Shown here: piece after piece, positions 24,249-35,181 of the stretch
How positions within the stretch are numbered: position 1 is the stretch's first letter
Layout of the letters: each line of letters begins with the position of its first letter
Source: Buddleja alternifolia
Taxonomy: Eukaryota > Streptophyta > Magnoliopsida > Lamiales > Scrophulariaceae
Assembly: GCA_019426215.1 (NCBI GenBank)
Contig: CM033392.1
Span: 54,239,149-54,303,148, forward strand
Direction of reading: 5' to 3'
DNA length: 64,000 nt
Notes under the pieces: generated by a model
Databases searched by the model: none
Seen by the model: the letters and a program-made list of their open reading frames with translations, nothing else
What the model was told of the DNA's origin: nothing
Translations under genes and position numbers: made by a program

Positions 24249-25212
24249 TTAAGATTCCGGGAGAAAGCGTAATGTATACAAATAGTAGAGGTCAAACTTC
24301 TATTAGATTTCTTAATTACCAAAAGCAAGATCTCAAAGAAAATTTAGAAGATCTAGAAGAATAAACTGATAATGAAACAAAAACAAGCTATATGAATATT
24401 ATAGAAGAAGAAGTTAGAATAACAAGTAGATTTGCAAATTGGGAAATATAATCTGACATAGAAAGCGAAGATGAAGAAGAGGAAAATATAGAATAAATTG
24501 ATGAAGAAATAAGACAATTAGAAAGTCGGCTTAAAAATGATTATAGACTAAAAAATATAAAAGAAATACTAACAAAGAATTTCGAGATAAATAATTTAAG
24601 GAAATTAATTGATGAAATGTATTTTGAAGCAATGAATTTAGACACAAACTTAGAATCAGCTGAAGAAGAATTTAAACAACATTATAATATTGATTTAGTA
24701 GATGATATATGCTCAGGAAAGGTAGAATTTGAAAAATTCTTTAAAAATAAGGAAAATAATAGTAATGAAATAACTTTTATGGTAGATAGTCAAGCTAGTA
24801 CTAGTAGTAATCCAGGAAAAAGAAGTAGAGTAGAACCTGACTATAGTGAAGTTGCAGCTAGAAATGTAGAACTAAGTGGAAGGCCAGAATGGAAAAACCT
24901 AGTATATGTATATAGATCAACTCAACTAGGAAAATATGTAGGAATGAGGCAGCCCATAGGAAAAATCATGAGTGGAACCATGTTAGTAATTGAATTAGGA
25001 AGCCCTCAAATGTGGCCAGAAGAAGTAAATATATGAGAATAATGTGTAGTAAGACATTAGGAAATAAATAAACAGGCAGATATGGATATATTTAACTTTT
25101 TAGAAACATGCTTAGAACCTACAACATTATCTATTTGGCAAAGTAAAAAGAAAAATGACCCAGCTAAAATTAATGAAATAAAAGCCCTAGGAAATGATCA
25201 ACCTATTTTTCC
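24249..25212 (+). pseudogene. Coat-protein region remnant (pararetrovirus 1)
   Basis: An acidic, Glu-rich segment (about 24330-24760) precedes a part that reads like the capsid core (NFLETCLEPTTLSIWQS from about 25090). Several stops interrupt it, including around 25034. The sequence ends abruptly at 25212 where an LTR fragment begins, and the usual CCHC knuckle is absent. Confidence 0.55.
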
Positions 25213-25579
25213 TGTCAGATGCATCGTTCGAACGTCCAAAATCTCACGTTCGAACGTTAGGAGCAGTAACATTTTGCCATCTGCGCAGCAATCTTGTTTC
25301 CTTCATAACTTTCTCCAAAGACCTCCGATTTGAGTGATTTAAGTTGCCACATGAAGCTCAAACAGAGATTTACAACTTTGTAAAAGAAATATTTGTCAAA
25401 TTCCGTCTCTAAATACTCTGAAATGCTGCATTTTTGTCCAATTTTCTTCAATTGCAATGATTTTCCACCTTTACTCAATAAGCACACAAATTAAACGCAT
25501 ATGTGACACAAATCATGCATAAAACAATATAAAGCACATGAATATGAGGATCTAAAATATGTAAATTCACACCCTATCA
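25213..25579 (-). mobile_element. U3 fragment of a foreign LTR inside pararetrovirus 1
   Basis: On the minus strand it begins TGATAGGGTGTGAATTT (at 25579), an LTR start resembling TGATAAGTTCATATTTT of the element at 47597-53656. It shares gagaaagttatg followed by two palindromes cgttcgaacg (25225-25234 and 25247-25256). The block stops right after the palindromes, before any TATA box, so only the upstream part of an LTR is present. No target duplication is visible; insertion was probably accompanied by deletion of viral sequence. Confidence 0.6.
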
Positions 25580-27294
25580 ATTAGTAGGAAAAATTTTATA
25601 TTACTATTAGCAAACATAATTATACATTCCCAACTAATAGATATATTAAACAAATCAGAGTTGACTACGAAGCGTGGTGGACATGGTAGTAATGATTTAG
25701 ATTTATTCAAAGAATTAGAACAAATTAATGTAGAATCTAAAACATTAGACATACTACTAGATGAAGAAATTGGAGATATAGGAAAAGGATTAGAAGTACT
25801 AAACCTAGAAAATGAAAGAATTCTGCACAAGGTAGAAATGTTAGGATTTATAGGAGATGATTTGGTCAAAAATAAAGTAAAATATACCTTTAAAATTAAT
25901 ATTTTAAACCCCGATATAATAATAAGAACAACAGCTATAGAATATAATCCTGAAGATATAAAGGAATTTAAAACACAAATAAAAAAAATGTTAGAAATCG
26001 GTATTATAAGAAGAAGTGACAGTCCTCATAGATCAGTAGCCTTTATTGTAAGAAATAATGCAGAAATAAAAAGAGGAAAACCTAGAATAGTCTATAATTA
26101 TAAAAGATTTAATGATAATACAGAAGATGATGCTTATAGAATACCTAATAAAGATGAGTTAATTAATCTAATACAAAATAAAAAGATATTTTCAAACTTT
26201 GATCTAAAAAGCGGATATAATCAGATTAAAATGATAGAAGAAGACAAAAAATGGACAATATTCAGCTGTAGTGAAGAACATTTCGAGTGGAATGTTCTAT
26301 TTTTTGGTTTAAAAAATGCTCCACCAATATTTCAAAGATTTATGGATAATATATTTAAACATTTAGATTTCTGCTTAGTATATATAGATGACATTTTAAT
26401 AACTTCTGAAATATTAAACAACATCAAGATCATTTAAAATAAGTGTTTACTTTAATAGAAGAAAACGGAATAGTAATGTCTAAAAAGAAAATGGAACTTT
26501 TTAAGAGAAAAATAAGCTTTTTAGGTTTGAAAATAGGAAATGGACAGATTAAATTACAACCTCATTTAGCTCAAAAAATTATAGATTTTCCTGATAAACT
26601 AGAAACCTTAAAACAAATACAAGCGTTTCTAGGAATATTGAATTATTCTAGAAAATTTATTCCTAAACTTAGTAAATTAGTTGGACCATTATATAAGAAA
26701 ACAGGAAAGTCTAGCCAGAGACACTTTAATCAGAAAGATATTAATCTAGTTAGAAAAAGTAAGGAAATCGTTAAGGGCCTTAAGCCTTTAGAATTACATT
26801 TAAGTACTGATTATGTCATAATAGAAGTAGATAGCTCTATAGAAGGATGAGGAGAAATATTAAAATGTAAACCTCATAAATTTTCTCCAGAAAGTGAAGA
26901 AAAGATAGCCGCTTACTCCAGTGGTAACTTTAAGAAAACAGGAAGTAATTGGACCAGTCTAGATTATGAAATAGCTGAAATAGTTAAAGCAATAGACCAT
27001 TTTAGACTATATTTAAATTAACTTTTTACTATTAGAACATATTGTGAAGCTGTAGTTAGATTCATAAAAAATAAAAATTCTAGAAAACAAAATAACAAAA
27101 GATGGTTAAATCTTAGAAATGCAATAGAAGGTAATGGATATAAAGTAGAATTTGAACATATTATAAGATCAAACAATAACATAGAAGATTTATTAAGCAG
27201 ACAATTAACTTTAATTGTGGATCACAGATCATGGCCTCCAACAACTAGGACAACCAACAAACACGACCTCCCTCTACAGCTTGCAACCAAATAG
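25580..27294 (+). pseudogene. Reverse transcriptase-RNase H remnant (pararetrovirus 1)
   Basis: The open piece 25661-26437 carries a Caulimoviridae RT with RIVYNYKRFND, FSNFDLKSGYNQIKM, FGLKNAPPIFQRFMD and YIDDIL (about 26381-26398). After a frameshift, 26443-26850 carries the thumb and connection (LGILNYSRKFIPKL), and RNase H text follows a stop at 26848 to the terminal stop at 27292. In living relatives this enzyme copies the pregenomic RNA into DNA. Protease active-site residues are missing upstream. Breaks include the frameshift near 26436 and stops at 26848 and about 27019. Confidence 0.88.
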
Positions 27295-27731
27295 TCCAAA
27301 GACCAACTTCCAGTCCTAATTTTCAACAAATTAGCCAGAATAGACCAACATTCACAATAGAAACTCAGTTTTTCAATCCAGCTACACAAAGCGTTTATCC
27401 TAGACCAATTTTAAAAGCCTTTGGCAAAATATCACTCCCAGTTAGACATAATTTCAAGCCTCCAAGAGATACCCCCACTACTACAGAAATGACCTATTAC
27501 AGCGATTTTTTTGAGCCTATTACAGCGGTTCCATAGAAACCGCTGTCATAGGGTTCAAAAAAAAAATTTAATTTGGACCCTATGACAACTGTTCCGGCTG
27601 AACCGTTGTCATAGGGTCGTTTATTTATTTATTTTTAATTTTATTTTCTCATTTATAATGTTACCGTATTGGAATGACACAAAATTCGCACGGTCATAGC
27701 GAAACGGCATTTTGAACAAAACGCATAACAT

Positions 27732-27868
27732 GCGGTCTTGTGATTATAGTCATCTGAGATCATTTAAGGCCTCAAATTTGCGCTTTATTACTAAAATAGG
27801 GTATTTTCGTAATAAAACATAAATTTGAGGCCTTAAACGATCTCAGATGGCTAAAATCACAAGACCGC
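27732..27868. repeat. Near-perfect inverted repeat (hairpin) in CACTA element
   Basis: Arms 27732-27780 and 27821-27868 pair with about three mismatches over 48 bp (aaatttgaggccttaaa... against its complement), and the pairing continues inward over tttattac/gtaataaa. Transcription would give a long dsRNA-like stem. Confidence 0.85.
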
Positions 27869-27892
27869 AATGCATAACATGCGTCTTGTACA

Positions 27893-28140
27893 CTCATCCA
27901 CATATATACATACACAAATATACATACAACCACATATACACAAATATACATACACCCATCAACATATACACAAATATACATACACTCATCCACACATACA
28001 CAAATATACATACACCCACATATACACAAATATAAATACACCCACACATACACAAATATACATACACCCACATATACACAAATATAAATACACCACACAT
28101 ACACAAATATACATACACCCACACATATACAAATATACAT
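27893..28140. repeat. ACACAAATATACAT-type microsatellite
   Basis: Irregular tandem array of about 14-26-bp units inside the CACTA element. It yields spurious open frames in several phases on both strands (Tyr/Ile/Cys/Val-rich or Thr/His-rich), which are not genes. A GGT/GGC run follows at about 28180-28210. Confidence 0.85.
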
Positions 28141-30050
28141 ATATATATAGGGAGAGAAAGAGAAGAGGCTTACGGTCGTGGTGGTGGTGGCGGCGGCGGC
28201 GGCGGTGGTGCCGAGCTTTTGGGGGGGGGATCGAGAGAGAAAGAGACTGAGAGTAGTGAGAGAGAGGCTGCTGAAATGGGTTTTAAGTTTTGAGAGTGAG
28301 AGAATTAGAGGGGCGGCCGAGTTACCTAGCTAAAAACCCGACCGCCTATAACAGCGGTTCAGGTACAAACTGCTGTCATAGGATTTTTTTAATTTTTTTT
28401 TTAACAGCGGTTCAGTTGAATCGCTGTCATAGCCCGGCACTATGACAGCGGTTCGGGGAGAACCGCTGTCATAGCCCAGAACTATGACAGCGGTTTGAGG
28501 TCGAACCGCTGTCTTTTTTTTTTATTTTATTTTCTGAAAAATTTATGACAGCGGTTCGTGACGAACCGCTGTTATATCCCGGCACTATGATAGAGTTGTC
28601 ATAGGTCCTAACCGAATAGCCCTATCACAACGGTTTTGCAAAATCGCTGTCATAGGTCCGAACCGAATAGCCTTATCACAACAGTCTTGCAAAACCGCTG
28701 TCATAGGTACGCTGTAATAGTGTATTTTTATAATAGTGCCCCTATATAACTGAAGATTAGAGTATTTTACTCAATGCTCTATTGGAAACTAATACTTCAT
28801 CCAGCAAATTCGATAATAAACTCGATCATTAAATGCCCTCTGTTGTTATTTTGAGAAAGAAAATAATGATTTTCCAGTAAAAGATGCAGTAGTTTATCTC
28901 GTTATTAGAGGAGAGCCAGTGAGAATCTTTGAGGATTATCAACAAGCACTAGAAAGCATTCAAAAGGTTTCAAATGGATATCTAGTACCCTTCAAGCTGT
29001 TTCATGAAGCAATAACAGCAACAAGAAGAATATTAGCCCTAAATTTTTATATTCAGCCCAATGCAGAAAATGCAAAGCCCAAAACATCTTCAAAGGGAAA
29101 GCAACCTATAAGCCTAGAAATTGAAAAATTAGAAATTGATCTTTACACAATAACAACTCAGTTTACCAACCTAAACAAATTATATCAAAACCTTTTAGTT
29201 CAACATGAAAACCTACAAGACCATGTTTTAAGTCCAAATCAAAGAGACATACCAAAACAAATACAACAAAAGGCCTTTCAGTACCTATCAGTTAGAACTT
29301 TTCATTACCCTACCCAGACGGTTTCATTCCTACCTGAAGGGATACAAACCATAATTTGGCAGAAAGCAGAAGATAATTTTTATATAAAAATGTTAAAAGT
29401 AGCTCAATTAATTGTATCCACTAAAATAGATGGAATATTGCCTACCACTACCCTTTTACAATGGAAAGGAGAGTCGACCAGACAACAAGGAAACCTAAAA
29501 TTTTATACTGCTAAGTATATTTTATGGCCAAATATTTAGATAGACACGTCAATTTTTCAAGAAGGATGGATTGAAGACATTTTTATTACTATCCAGCAGC
29601 TTCTAAGCTTTGGTTTTGTATCAAGACTGTATGTTACTGATTTAAATCAAATTAAAAATTTAGGAAGACATTTAACTGACGCAGTAAGCCTCTAGCTGAG
29701 TAGAGGAAATAAATATTCTACAAATTGAAGTCACATCTATACCACTAGTTTGGGGAAAGTCAAACGTTCAAATGGGACATGCATTTTATTGGATACATGA
29801 ATCCTTTGAAAAAAGAGAACCAGCTTCAGTAGCATTCTGGTTATTACACGAAACAATAAATCTCATTTCAGACACAGCAGAGATGAAACTAGCAGTTGAG
29901 ACTCGTCGAAAAGATCAACAAAGATATATGTTAAACACGGATTTAGCTACAAGGTTTCAACTTTTGTTTCAAGAGCTACATCATATATCTTCATTCCAGC
30001 TAATGATCGAGTTTATTATCGAATACGGTTTCAAGGAACTAAAGCATTGA

Positions 30051-30976
30051 CAAGTGTAGAATGTTCTCCAGCATATGCACCAGACTTTGGAGCATCAAGC
30101 TCAGGAATAAGAAATCCATAATCCAGCAAAAGCGTTGAAGACTTTAGCAGCAAGAATTCACCAAGGAGCAATAATACAGCTACAAGACAGAAGCAATAAA
30201 TTCAAGGGACAACTCTTGCAGACAACATTCAAAGTTTCAGCAACCTTTTTACTGTTTACTTTAATTTAATTTGGCCTAATGCCGCATTATTGGTAGTTAC
30301 TGTTCATATAATAAATGTTGCACTGTAGTTTTACCAGCTACCTACCGCGGATGTCAAAATTTTATTTCAATTTGTTGTAATATTTTTCAATTCTAAAGCC
30401 TCATTTGTAAAAATCACCCCTTAACATTCTCCAACCTACACTTTTTGGTTGCTAGAGAATCTCTAGCACCTTGTAATAAAATATCTACTTTGTATGCCAA
30501 CATTTCTTGTAAGTTTTTAAGCTTCATTAATATGCATAGCGAGTAGTTTACCGCAAGGACGAAATTTCCTTACTATTTAAAAATGTTATTTTTCTCTTAT
30601 GTTCAAAAAAATACAAAAACATTAAAAATACTAAAATCCAAATAAAAATAAAAAATGACAATGAAATGCAGTAAACTTCTGTCCTTTCACTGTCTCAAAA
30701 ATATGTTTTCGCTGTACAAATTATTGTTTTCAATAATATTTGATACTGCTTTGAAAAAAATTTGTTTACCTTCTCGGTGTATCGGTTGAGAGACAAAATG
30801 TGCGGAATAATTCCCCCCAGTGTGCAAGCAATCTGGCATCAGAACGGGGTTCCTAAGTTTAAAATTTTAAAAAAACTAAGTTTATATTCTAAATTTCAAA
30901 AGAGTAAGACAAGTACTTCATTTCTTTCTAACATATGCCTTTGTCGATGAAGCAATCGAATTCTCACAAAACAACC
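30051..30976 (+). promoter_or_regulatory. Non-coding region of pararetrovirus 1 with primer site
   Basis: No open frame. AATAAA-type signals occur near 30314 and 30475. A tRNA-Met-like primer site tggcatcagaac (30834-30845) matches 10 of 12 positions of the plant initiator-tRNA complement TGGTATCAGAGC. In a circular viral genome this region links the last ORF back to the leader, so the integrated copy was opened within its leader. Confidence 0.55.
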
Positions 30977-33190
30977 CTCTAATTTGAAAATAATAAAATA
31001 TGAATTTTAATTCAAAAACTAAAAAGAAAACAATAACCCTAAAGTTTTTTATGTAATTAATCTTTGTAATTACTCTTTTTAATTATGCTAATTACTTTGG
31101 TAATTTATGTAATTAATTAATGTCATTTTATATATATTCTGGACTAAATAAACCAAACCTAAAAATTAAAGGACTAAAGATGCTATTTTTAAGAAGCAGG
31201 GACTTGGCTTGTAAATTCTTAGGGAGACGTTATTCAAAAGGATATTTTGGACATTTCTTATCTATTTAGCCGACAAAAATAAAAGAAAACAAAATTACAA
31301 ACATAACAATCCTTTTTACTGTGTTCAGGCACTTTTCCGTCAACTACACCCAGAGCCCCGTGTCTGTGTGAGGAAAGTTAATGATGTTCTTGAGCACTAG
31401 CAAAAAAGACATCCTGGAGTAGTACGAGTTGAGAGATACGGTGCTCATGAGCAACTGTTGTCTGAAATTCTAGTGCATCCATGTTATAGGATATTACTTT
31501 ATAATGCCACCTGCACTGCATTTCCTTGATAATAGTAGAGACCAATATGGACCCAATACGAACGTCTCGATCCTTGTTTGATTTTAGTTTCTGATTGGGC
31601 AAACATAATTCAACATAAAATTTAGTCTCAATCTATGTTACGTCTCAACATGGATTTTAACCCATGTTGAGGCATAATTCAACATTTTAATCTCTCTTTA
31701 ATCATTTCAATAGCAGCGCTACTAATCATAAACAAAGTAGGCCACCTGATTCCAGAATTGCAATTCCCAAATAATAAATTTAGTCTAACATCCATGATCC
31801 AACTCATTCTGAATGCAGCATTTGCTTAATCTTCAAGACACAACTAACATTGGGGGACAAAAGCAAGAGTATTTGCCTCCGATACTATTAGAGTCTTTCA
31901 AAAGATGAACAATTTACAAAACTTGACAGAATTATGAACATTTGAAACTGACGCACTGTAATTTGATCACCATCTTCAACTACCAAAACATATGGTGTCG
32001 AATGATATGAAACTGTTACATTCATGGGCATTGCTGATAACTTGGTGAAGGAAATCATAATAAATAGCAAAATACATTGTTCAACGCCGCCAACCACAAC
32101 AAAGAAGGCATTTATGTTTATGATTTACATCTTCAATGCTATTATCATTCAGTCAATTAAACAAAATTATAATGCAATGAACTGTCACAAAAAAATATAA
32201 ATATAGCAACATGATGATATATTATGATATGAGCCAGGGTGTGGATAGATAGGCTGATCTCTTTTGAGTTAGAGAAAAGACTTAGAAACACCAAATCTGG
32301 CTTTCATTTATATAGCTTATGATTATGTTAAGTGCTGCTCACTAATTCAACACAGCACTAGACCGTCAATAAGCACGCCACAATATATACTCCATTTAAC
32401 AAATCAATTTCAAAAAACCAGCATCGTAGAAATCTCTCATAAATAAATAACCTTACCAAGTTAAAGAAAATGAATTTTTTTAAAGAAAAAGGAAAATACA
32501 AATCGGAAAGCCTCAGAATTGCAGAATATATCAGCAAGGCCAGAAGGCCATTAAGTCCCGAAAGATGGTGTATTTTTTCAAGGATTTCCTCACAGGCAAC
32601 TCAATCATTAACAACATAATATATACATATATATATATATATAGTAATTCAATAATAAATTTAAAAAATGTCTATCTCATGGCCAATCCCAAGCGATAAT
32701 AGCAGAACCTGCTACACAAGGCGATAGGATATGAGATCGCTCCCCACCCTTCGGAGATCTCAAAGATCTCAACGAAGATGGAGGCTTTGTCTAGCGACGA
32801 TTTTGCACTTGAGTTTTACGAACACTAATCAAAGCTCGCCCCAATTATATGTTAATCGTCGCGAAAATCTATAATGTAAATAATCGAGAAATCGAAACTA
32901 ATTCAATGTGCTCGTGCTTATCTGTGTGTATATGTATCTGTATCGGCCGATTCGCCAAGAACCCACGATGGAGGCTGAAGCTGAGGCAGACTCATATTGT
33001 GGAGAAGAAGTTCTGTGAGTAAGATATTTATAGAGTCCATTGATTTAATCGTAGCCGTTAGATAGCACCCGCGGACAAAACCCCACGCTATGACCTAAGA
33101 TCTACGGATGGAGAATATTTGCCTTTTAAACCCATTTAACATAATAATGAAATGTAATTTGTAATCGAAACCTTCACCATTAAGCACAAT
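30977..33190. other. Intergenic with possible minus-strand promoter
   Basis: No gene is supported. Open minus-strand pieces at 31378-31602 and 31888-32097 show no recognised domain. A minus-strand TATA-like TATAAATA (33025-33032) precedes a short frame (32995-32918, 25 residues) and a locally GC-richer stretch (32690-33110), which could be the first exon of a lost or non-coding gene. Confidence 0.3.
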
Positions 33191-33826
33191 TTGGGAAAAT
33201 TGATTTTTTTGTCCCATAATTGGCACCCTCTACACTTTTAGTCTCGCGCTTGTTGATTTTCTCACTTTTGGTCCCATAAGTGTTGAAAATTCTCACTTTT
33301 GGTCCCATGACCAAATTCCGTCAAGAAATTAACGGATCGGGCCATTAAGTTAAGAAAAAAGAAAAGAAAAAACATTAAAAAAACAAAAAAAATTGAATTA
33401 CCATATTACCCCTTCATATTTTTATATTTACTTCTAATACCAATTTTAAAATAAAAATTTAAACTGAAAAAAAAATAATTATATATATATACACATGTGT
33501 GTGTGAATGTGTGTGAATGCGTGTGTGTGATTGTGTGTGTGCGCGTGTAATTGTGTGAGTGTGTGTATTGTTGTGTGTGTGCGCGTGTGGGTACGTGTGT
33601 GTGTGACTGTGTGTGTGTGCGTGTATTTGTGTGAGTGTGTGTGATTAGGGGTGGGGTGGGGTGGAGAAGAAGATAAATAGTGTTTTTGCTTCTTTTTTAC
33701 TTTGACTTTGACTCATTAATTTCTTGACAGAATTTGGTCATGGGACCAAAAGTGAGAAAATCAACAAGCGCGGGACCAAAAGTGTAGAGGGTGCCAATTA
33801 TGGGACCAAAAAAACAATTCTCCCAA
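33191..33826. mobile_element. MITE with long terminal inverted repeats
   Basis: The left (ttgggaaaattg...) and right (...caattctcccaa) ends pair over about 130 bp with few mismatches, apart from a short internal duplication in the left arm (tctcacttttggtccca). The flanking duplication is cacaat (33185-33190, 33827-33832). The centre is a GT-rich microsatellite. There is no coding sequence. Confidence 0.85.
33481..33640. repeat. (GT)n-rich microsatellite
   Basis: Interrupted TG/GT tract inside the MITE, starting from an (AT)n run. Confidence 0.9.
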
Positions 33827-34175
33827 CACAATTTCTTTGAAGAAAAACAGGAAAATTGCGTTTTTAGTCGCACAATGTAGCAGTGTGTGCACTGTTAGTC
33901 CCAAAATTTATTAAATCCATAACTTTTATGCATTTTGCACTTTTAGTCCCATATCTAACCAACTTAGCAAAAAGATGTACCCCTATTACCCGCGCTTTCA
34001 AAATGGTATCATAGCTTATAAAAAACCCCGAGCCTCTATTGCTTGCCGTATGGCCCTGAAGCGTAGCTCTCCGTAGAGGATGACCTAAGGCCTGATGCGA
34101 AAGGTGGCCCTCTGGGTTAGCAAACTGATAGGTGCCTTTTGTTGGGAAACGCCTTCGGGTGTGGGGCGGACAAAA

Positions 34176-34187
34176 TGGGATCAGAGC
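34176..34187 (+). promoter_or_regulatory. tRNA-Met primer-binding site of pararetrovirus 2
   Basis: tgggatcagagc matches TGGTATCAGAGC at 11 of 12 positions. It lies about 80 bp before the first ORF. A second match, tggtatcatagc (34004-34015, also 11 of 12), lies 172 bp upstream. Confidence 0.65.
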
Positions 34188-34265
34188 CTTAAGTTTTATT
34201 GATGAAATATTTAACTATTATTGCATATGTTATTTTACTCCCTAACGGAGGAGATTTAAACAAGT

Positions 34266-34646
34266 ATGGAACCACCGAACAATCGTTTGAGTAGTTATGA
34301 AAACCAGGTATCCTTCATTACACGGAAGAAAATTGAGGCGGATAATTCTAAGTTCTCTCAGGACCTTAGAGAAATCCAAAAGACTATTCAAAACTATGGC
34401 CACATGTTAAACCATATACTTGTAAACATACAAAGTTTGAACCAAAAGATTGATGAAATACTACAGATCCTACCAGATCTAGGTAAAACTATGACTAATC
34501 TGAAGACTAAGATCTTAGATCTAAAAGGAAAATATAGGAGTAACGCTGGAACATCCAAATCCAACAAAGAGAGGATCAGCGACGCCTTTGGAAAGGTACC
34601 TCTTCAGCTCTTCTACACCAAAGAGGTAAGGCTACGGAAATTCTGA
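34266..34646 (+). CDS. Pararetrovirus 2 first ORF, coiled-coil protein (possibly truncated)
   Basis: Open frame of 126 residues with a long predicted coiled coil (about 30-95; repeated Ile/Leu at heptad spacing, NHILVNIQSLNQKIDEILQ). No enzyme motif. It sits between the primer site and the coat region, where related viruses carry a coiled-coil or coat N-terminal segment. It ends at 34644-34646, possibly by frameshift, since an acidic frame follows from 34701. Confidence 0.5.
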   Translation: MEPPNNRLSSYENQVSFITRKKIEADNSKFSQDLREIQKTIQNYGHMLNHILVNIQSLNQKIDEILQILPDLGKTMTNLKTKILDLKGKYRSNAGTSKSNKERISDAFGKVPLQLFYTKEVRLRKF

Positions 34647-34700
34647 AGCAAAAAACTCAGGAAGATTTAATTAATGATATCCTCAAAAATATAAATTAAT

Positions 34701-34937
34701 ATGGAGATATCAAGAGTAGATCTATCTGATCTTCAAGAACTAGCTGAGTCTTTTTCTCAACTAGCAGTTGTGGATTTGGTTAATGTCAAAACTAATGAAT
34801 CAACCCTGGCATTACCACCTCAAGAAGGAAGTTTTGCATCACATAAACCTCCACCGGATGAAACGATGCGTGCAAGTGTGGATTTGCTTACCAACGCATC
34901 CCCAACCCTTGAGGGTACAAGTTTAGAGCAAATCTAG
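34701..34937 (+). pseudogene. Acidic segment upstream of coat protein (pararetrovirus 2)
   Basis: 78 residues rich in Asp/Glu/Ser (DLSDLQELAESFSQL). Further viral-looking text continues past the stop in other frames to about 35170, with several stops. It is probably the acidic N-terminal part of the coat precursor. Confidence 0.4.
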
Positions 34938-35181
34938 GAAGAAATCCAAATAGGGCACCAGAAAATACACATTGGGCAAGGACCATGTTACAACCCTTGC
35001 ATCCATATGGTACAATCCTGAATTTGGATATTATAGTTTTCAGAAACATCGAGAAATTAATCGATGAATGAGTAGCGGCTATAAAAATAGCAGGACCACA
35101 CTGGAACTCGATGAAGAGAACTTCATTAGATTAATGGAGTTAAGCTTGGAAGGATTCGTAAAAGTTGGATAGGATCATACT

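Larger units (their letters stand above)
27476..28738. mobile_element. Non-autonomous CACTA element inside pararetrovirus 1
   Basis: The left end CACTACTACAGAAA at 27476 and the right end ...ATAATAGTG at 28738 are inverted CACTA termini. The element is flanked by the 3-bp duplication ccc (27473-27475, 28739-28741). Subterminal regions carry many copies of acagcggttc/gaaccgctgt, both singly and as inverted pairs, as in CACTA transposase-binding zones. There is no transposase. Removing it and one target copy rejoins flanking viral text, so it landed after the virus integrated. Confidence 0.92.
27231..30050 (+). pseudogene. Downstream ORF of pararetrovirus 1, split by CACTA insertion
   Basis: A potential ATG at 27231 overlaps the RNase H end, but a stop occurs at codon 6. 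Pro/Gln-rich text continues to 27475, is interrupted by the CACTA element, and resumes at 28739. The longest intact piece, 28919-29539 (206 residues), has helical heptads (KLEIDLYTITTQFTNLNKL) and an aromatic-rich core. A further piece is 29772-30050. A separate ORF after RNase H is the position of transactivator-like or florendovirus ORF2 proteins. I cannot assign a function from motifs. Confidence 0.5.
22560..30976 (+). other. Endogenous pararetrovirus 1, florendovirus/petuvirus-like, decayed
   Basis: About 8.4 kb including later insertions. Domain order: coiled-coil N region, 30K movement protein, acidic coat region, RT, RNase H, separate downstream ORF, non-coding region with a tRNA-Met-like primer site. 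Movement protein plus coat before RT and no integrase identify Caulimoviridae; the order MP-CP-RT-RH followed by one more ORF fits florendo- or petuvirus-like lineages. It is broken by stops and frameshifts, an LTR fragment (25213-25579) and a CACTA element (27476-28738). The coat C-terminus, zinc knuckle and protease active site are not seen. Confidence 0.85.

Noticed and set aside
27772..28250. Long Tyr/Ile/Cys/Val-rich and Thr/His-rich open frames on both strands
   Set aside because: Products of the ACACAAATATACAT-type microsatellite read in different phases.
31378..32097. Two minus-strand open pieces considered as exons of a gene with a promoter near 33030
   Set aside because: No recognisable domain and no convincing chain of splice sites joining them.
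34001..34190. Primer-like sites considered as evidence for a copia or gypsy element
   Set aside because: The following genes include coat, movement protein and no integrase, so the block is a pararetrovirus.
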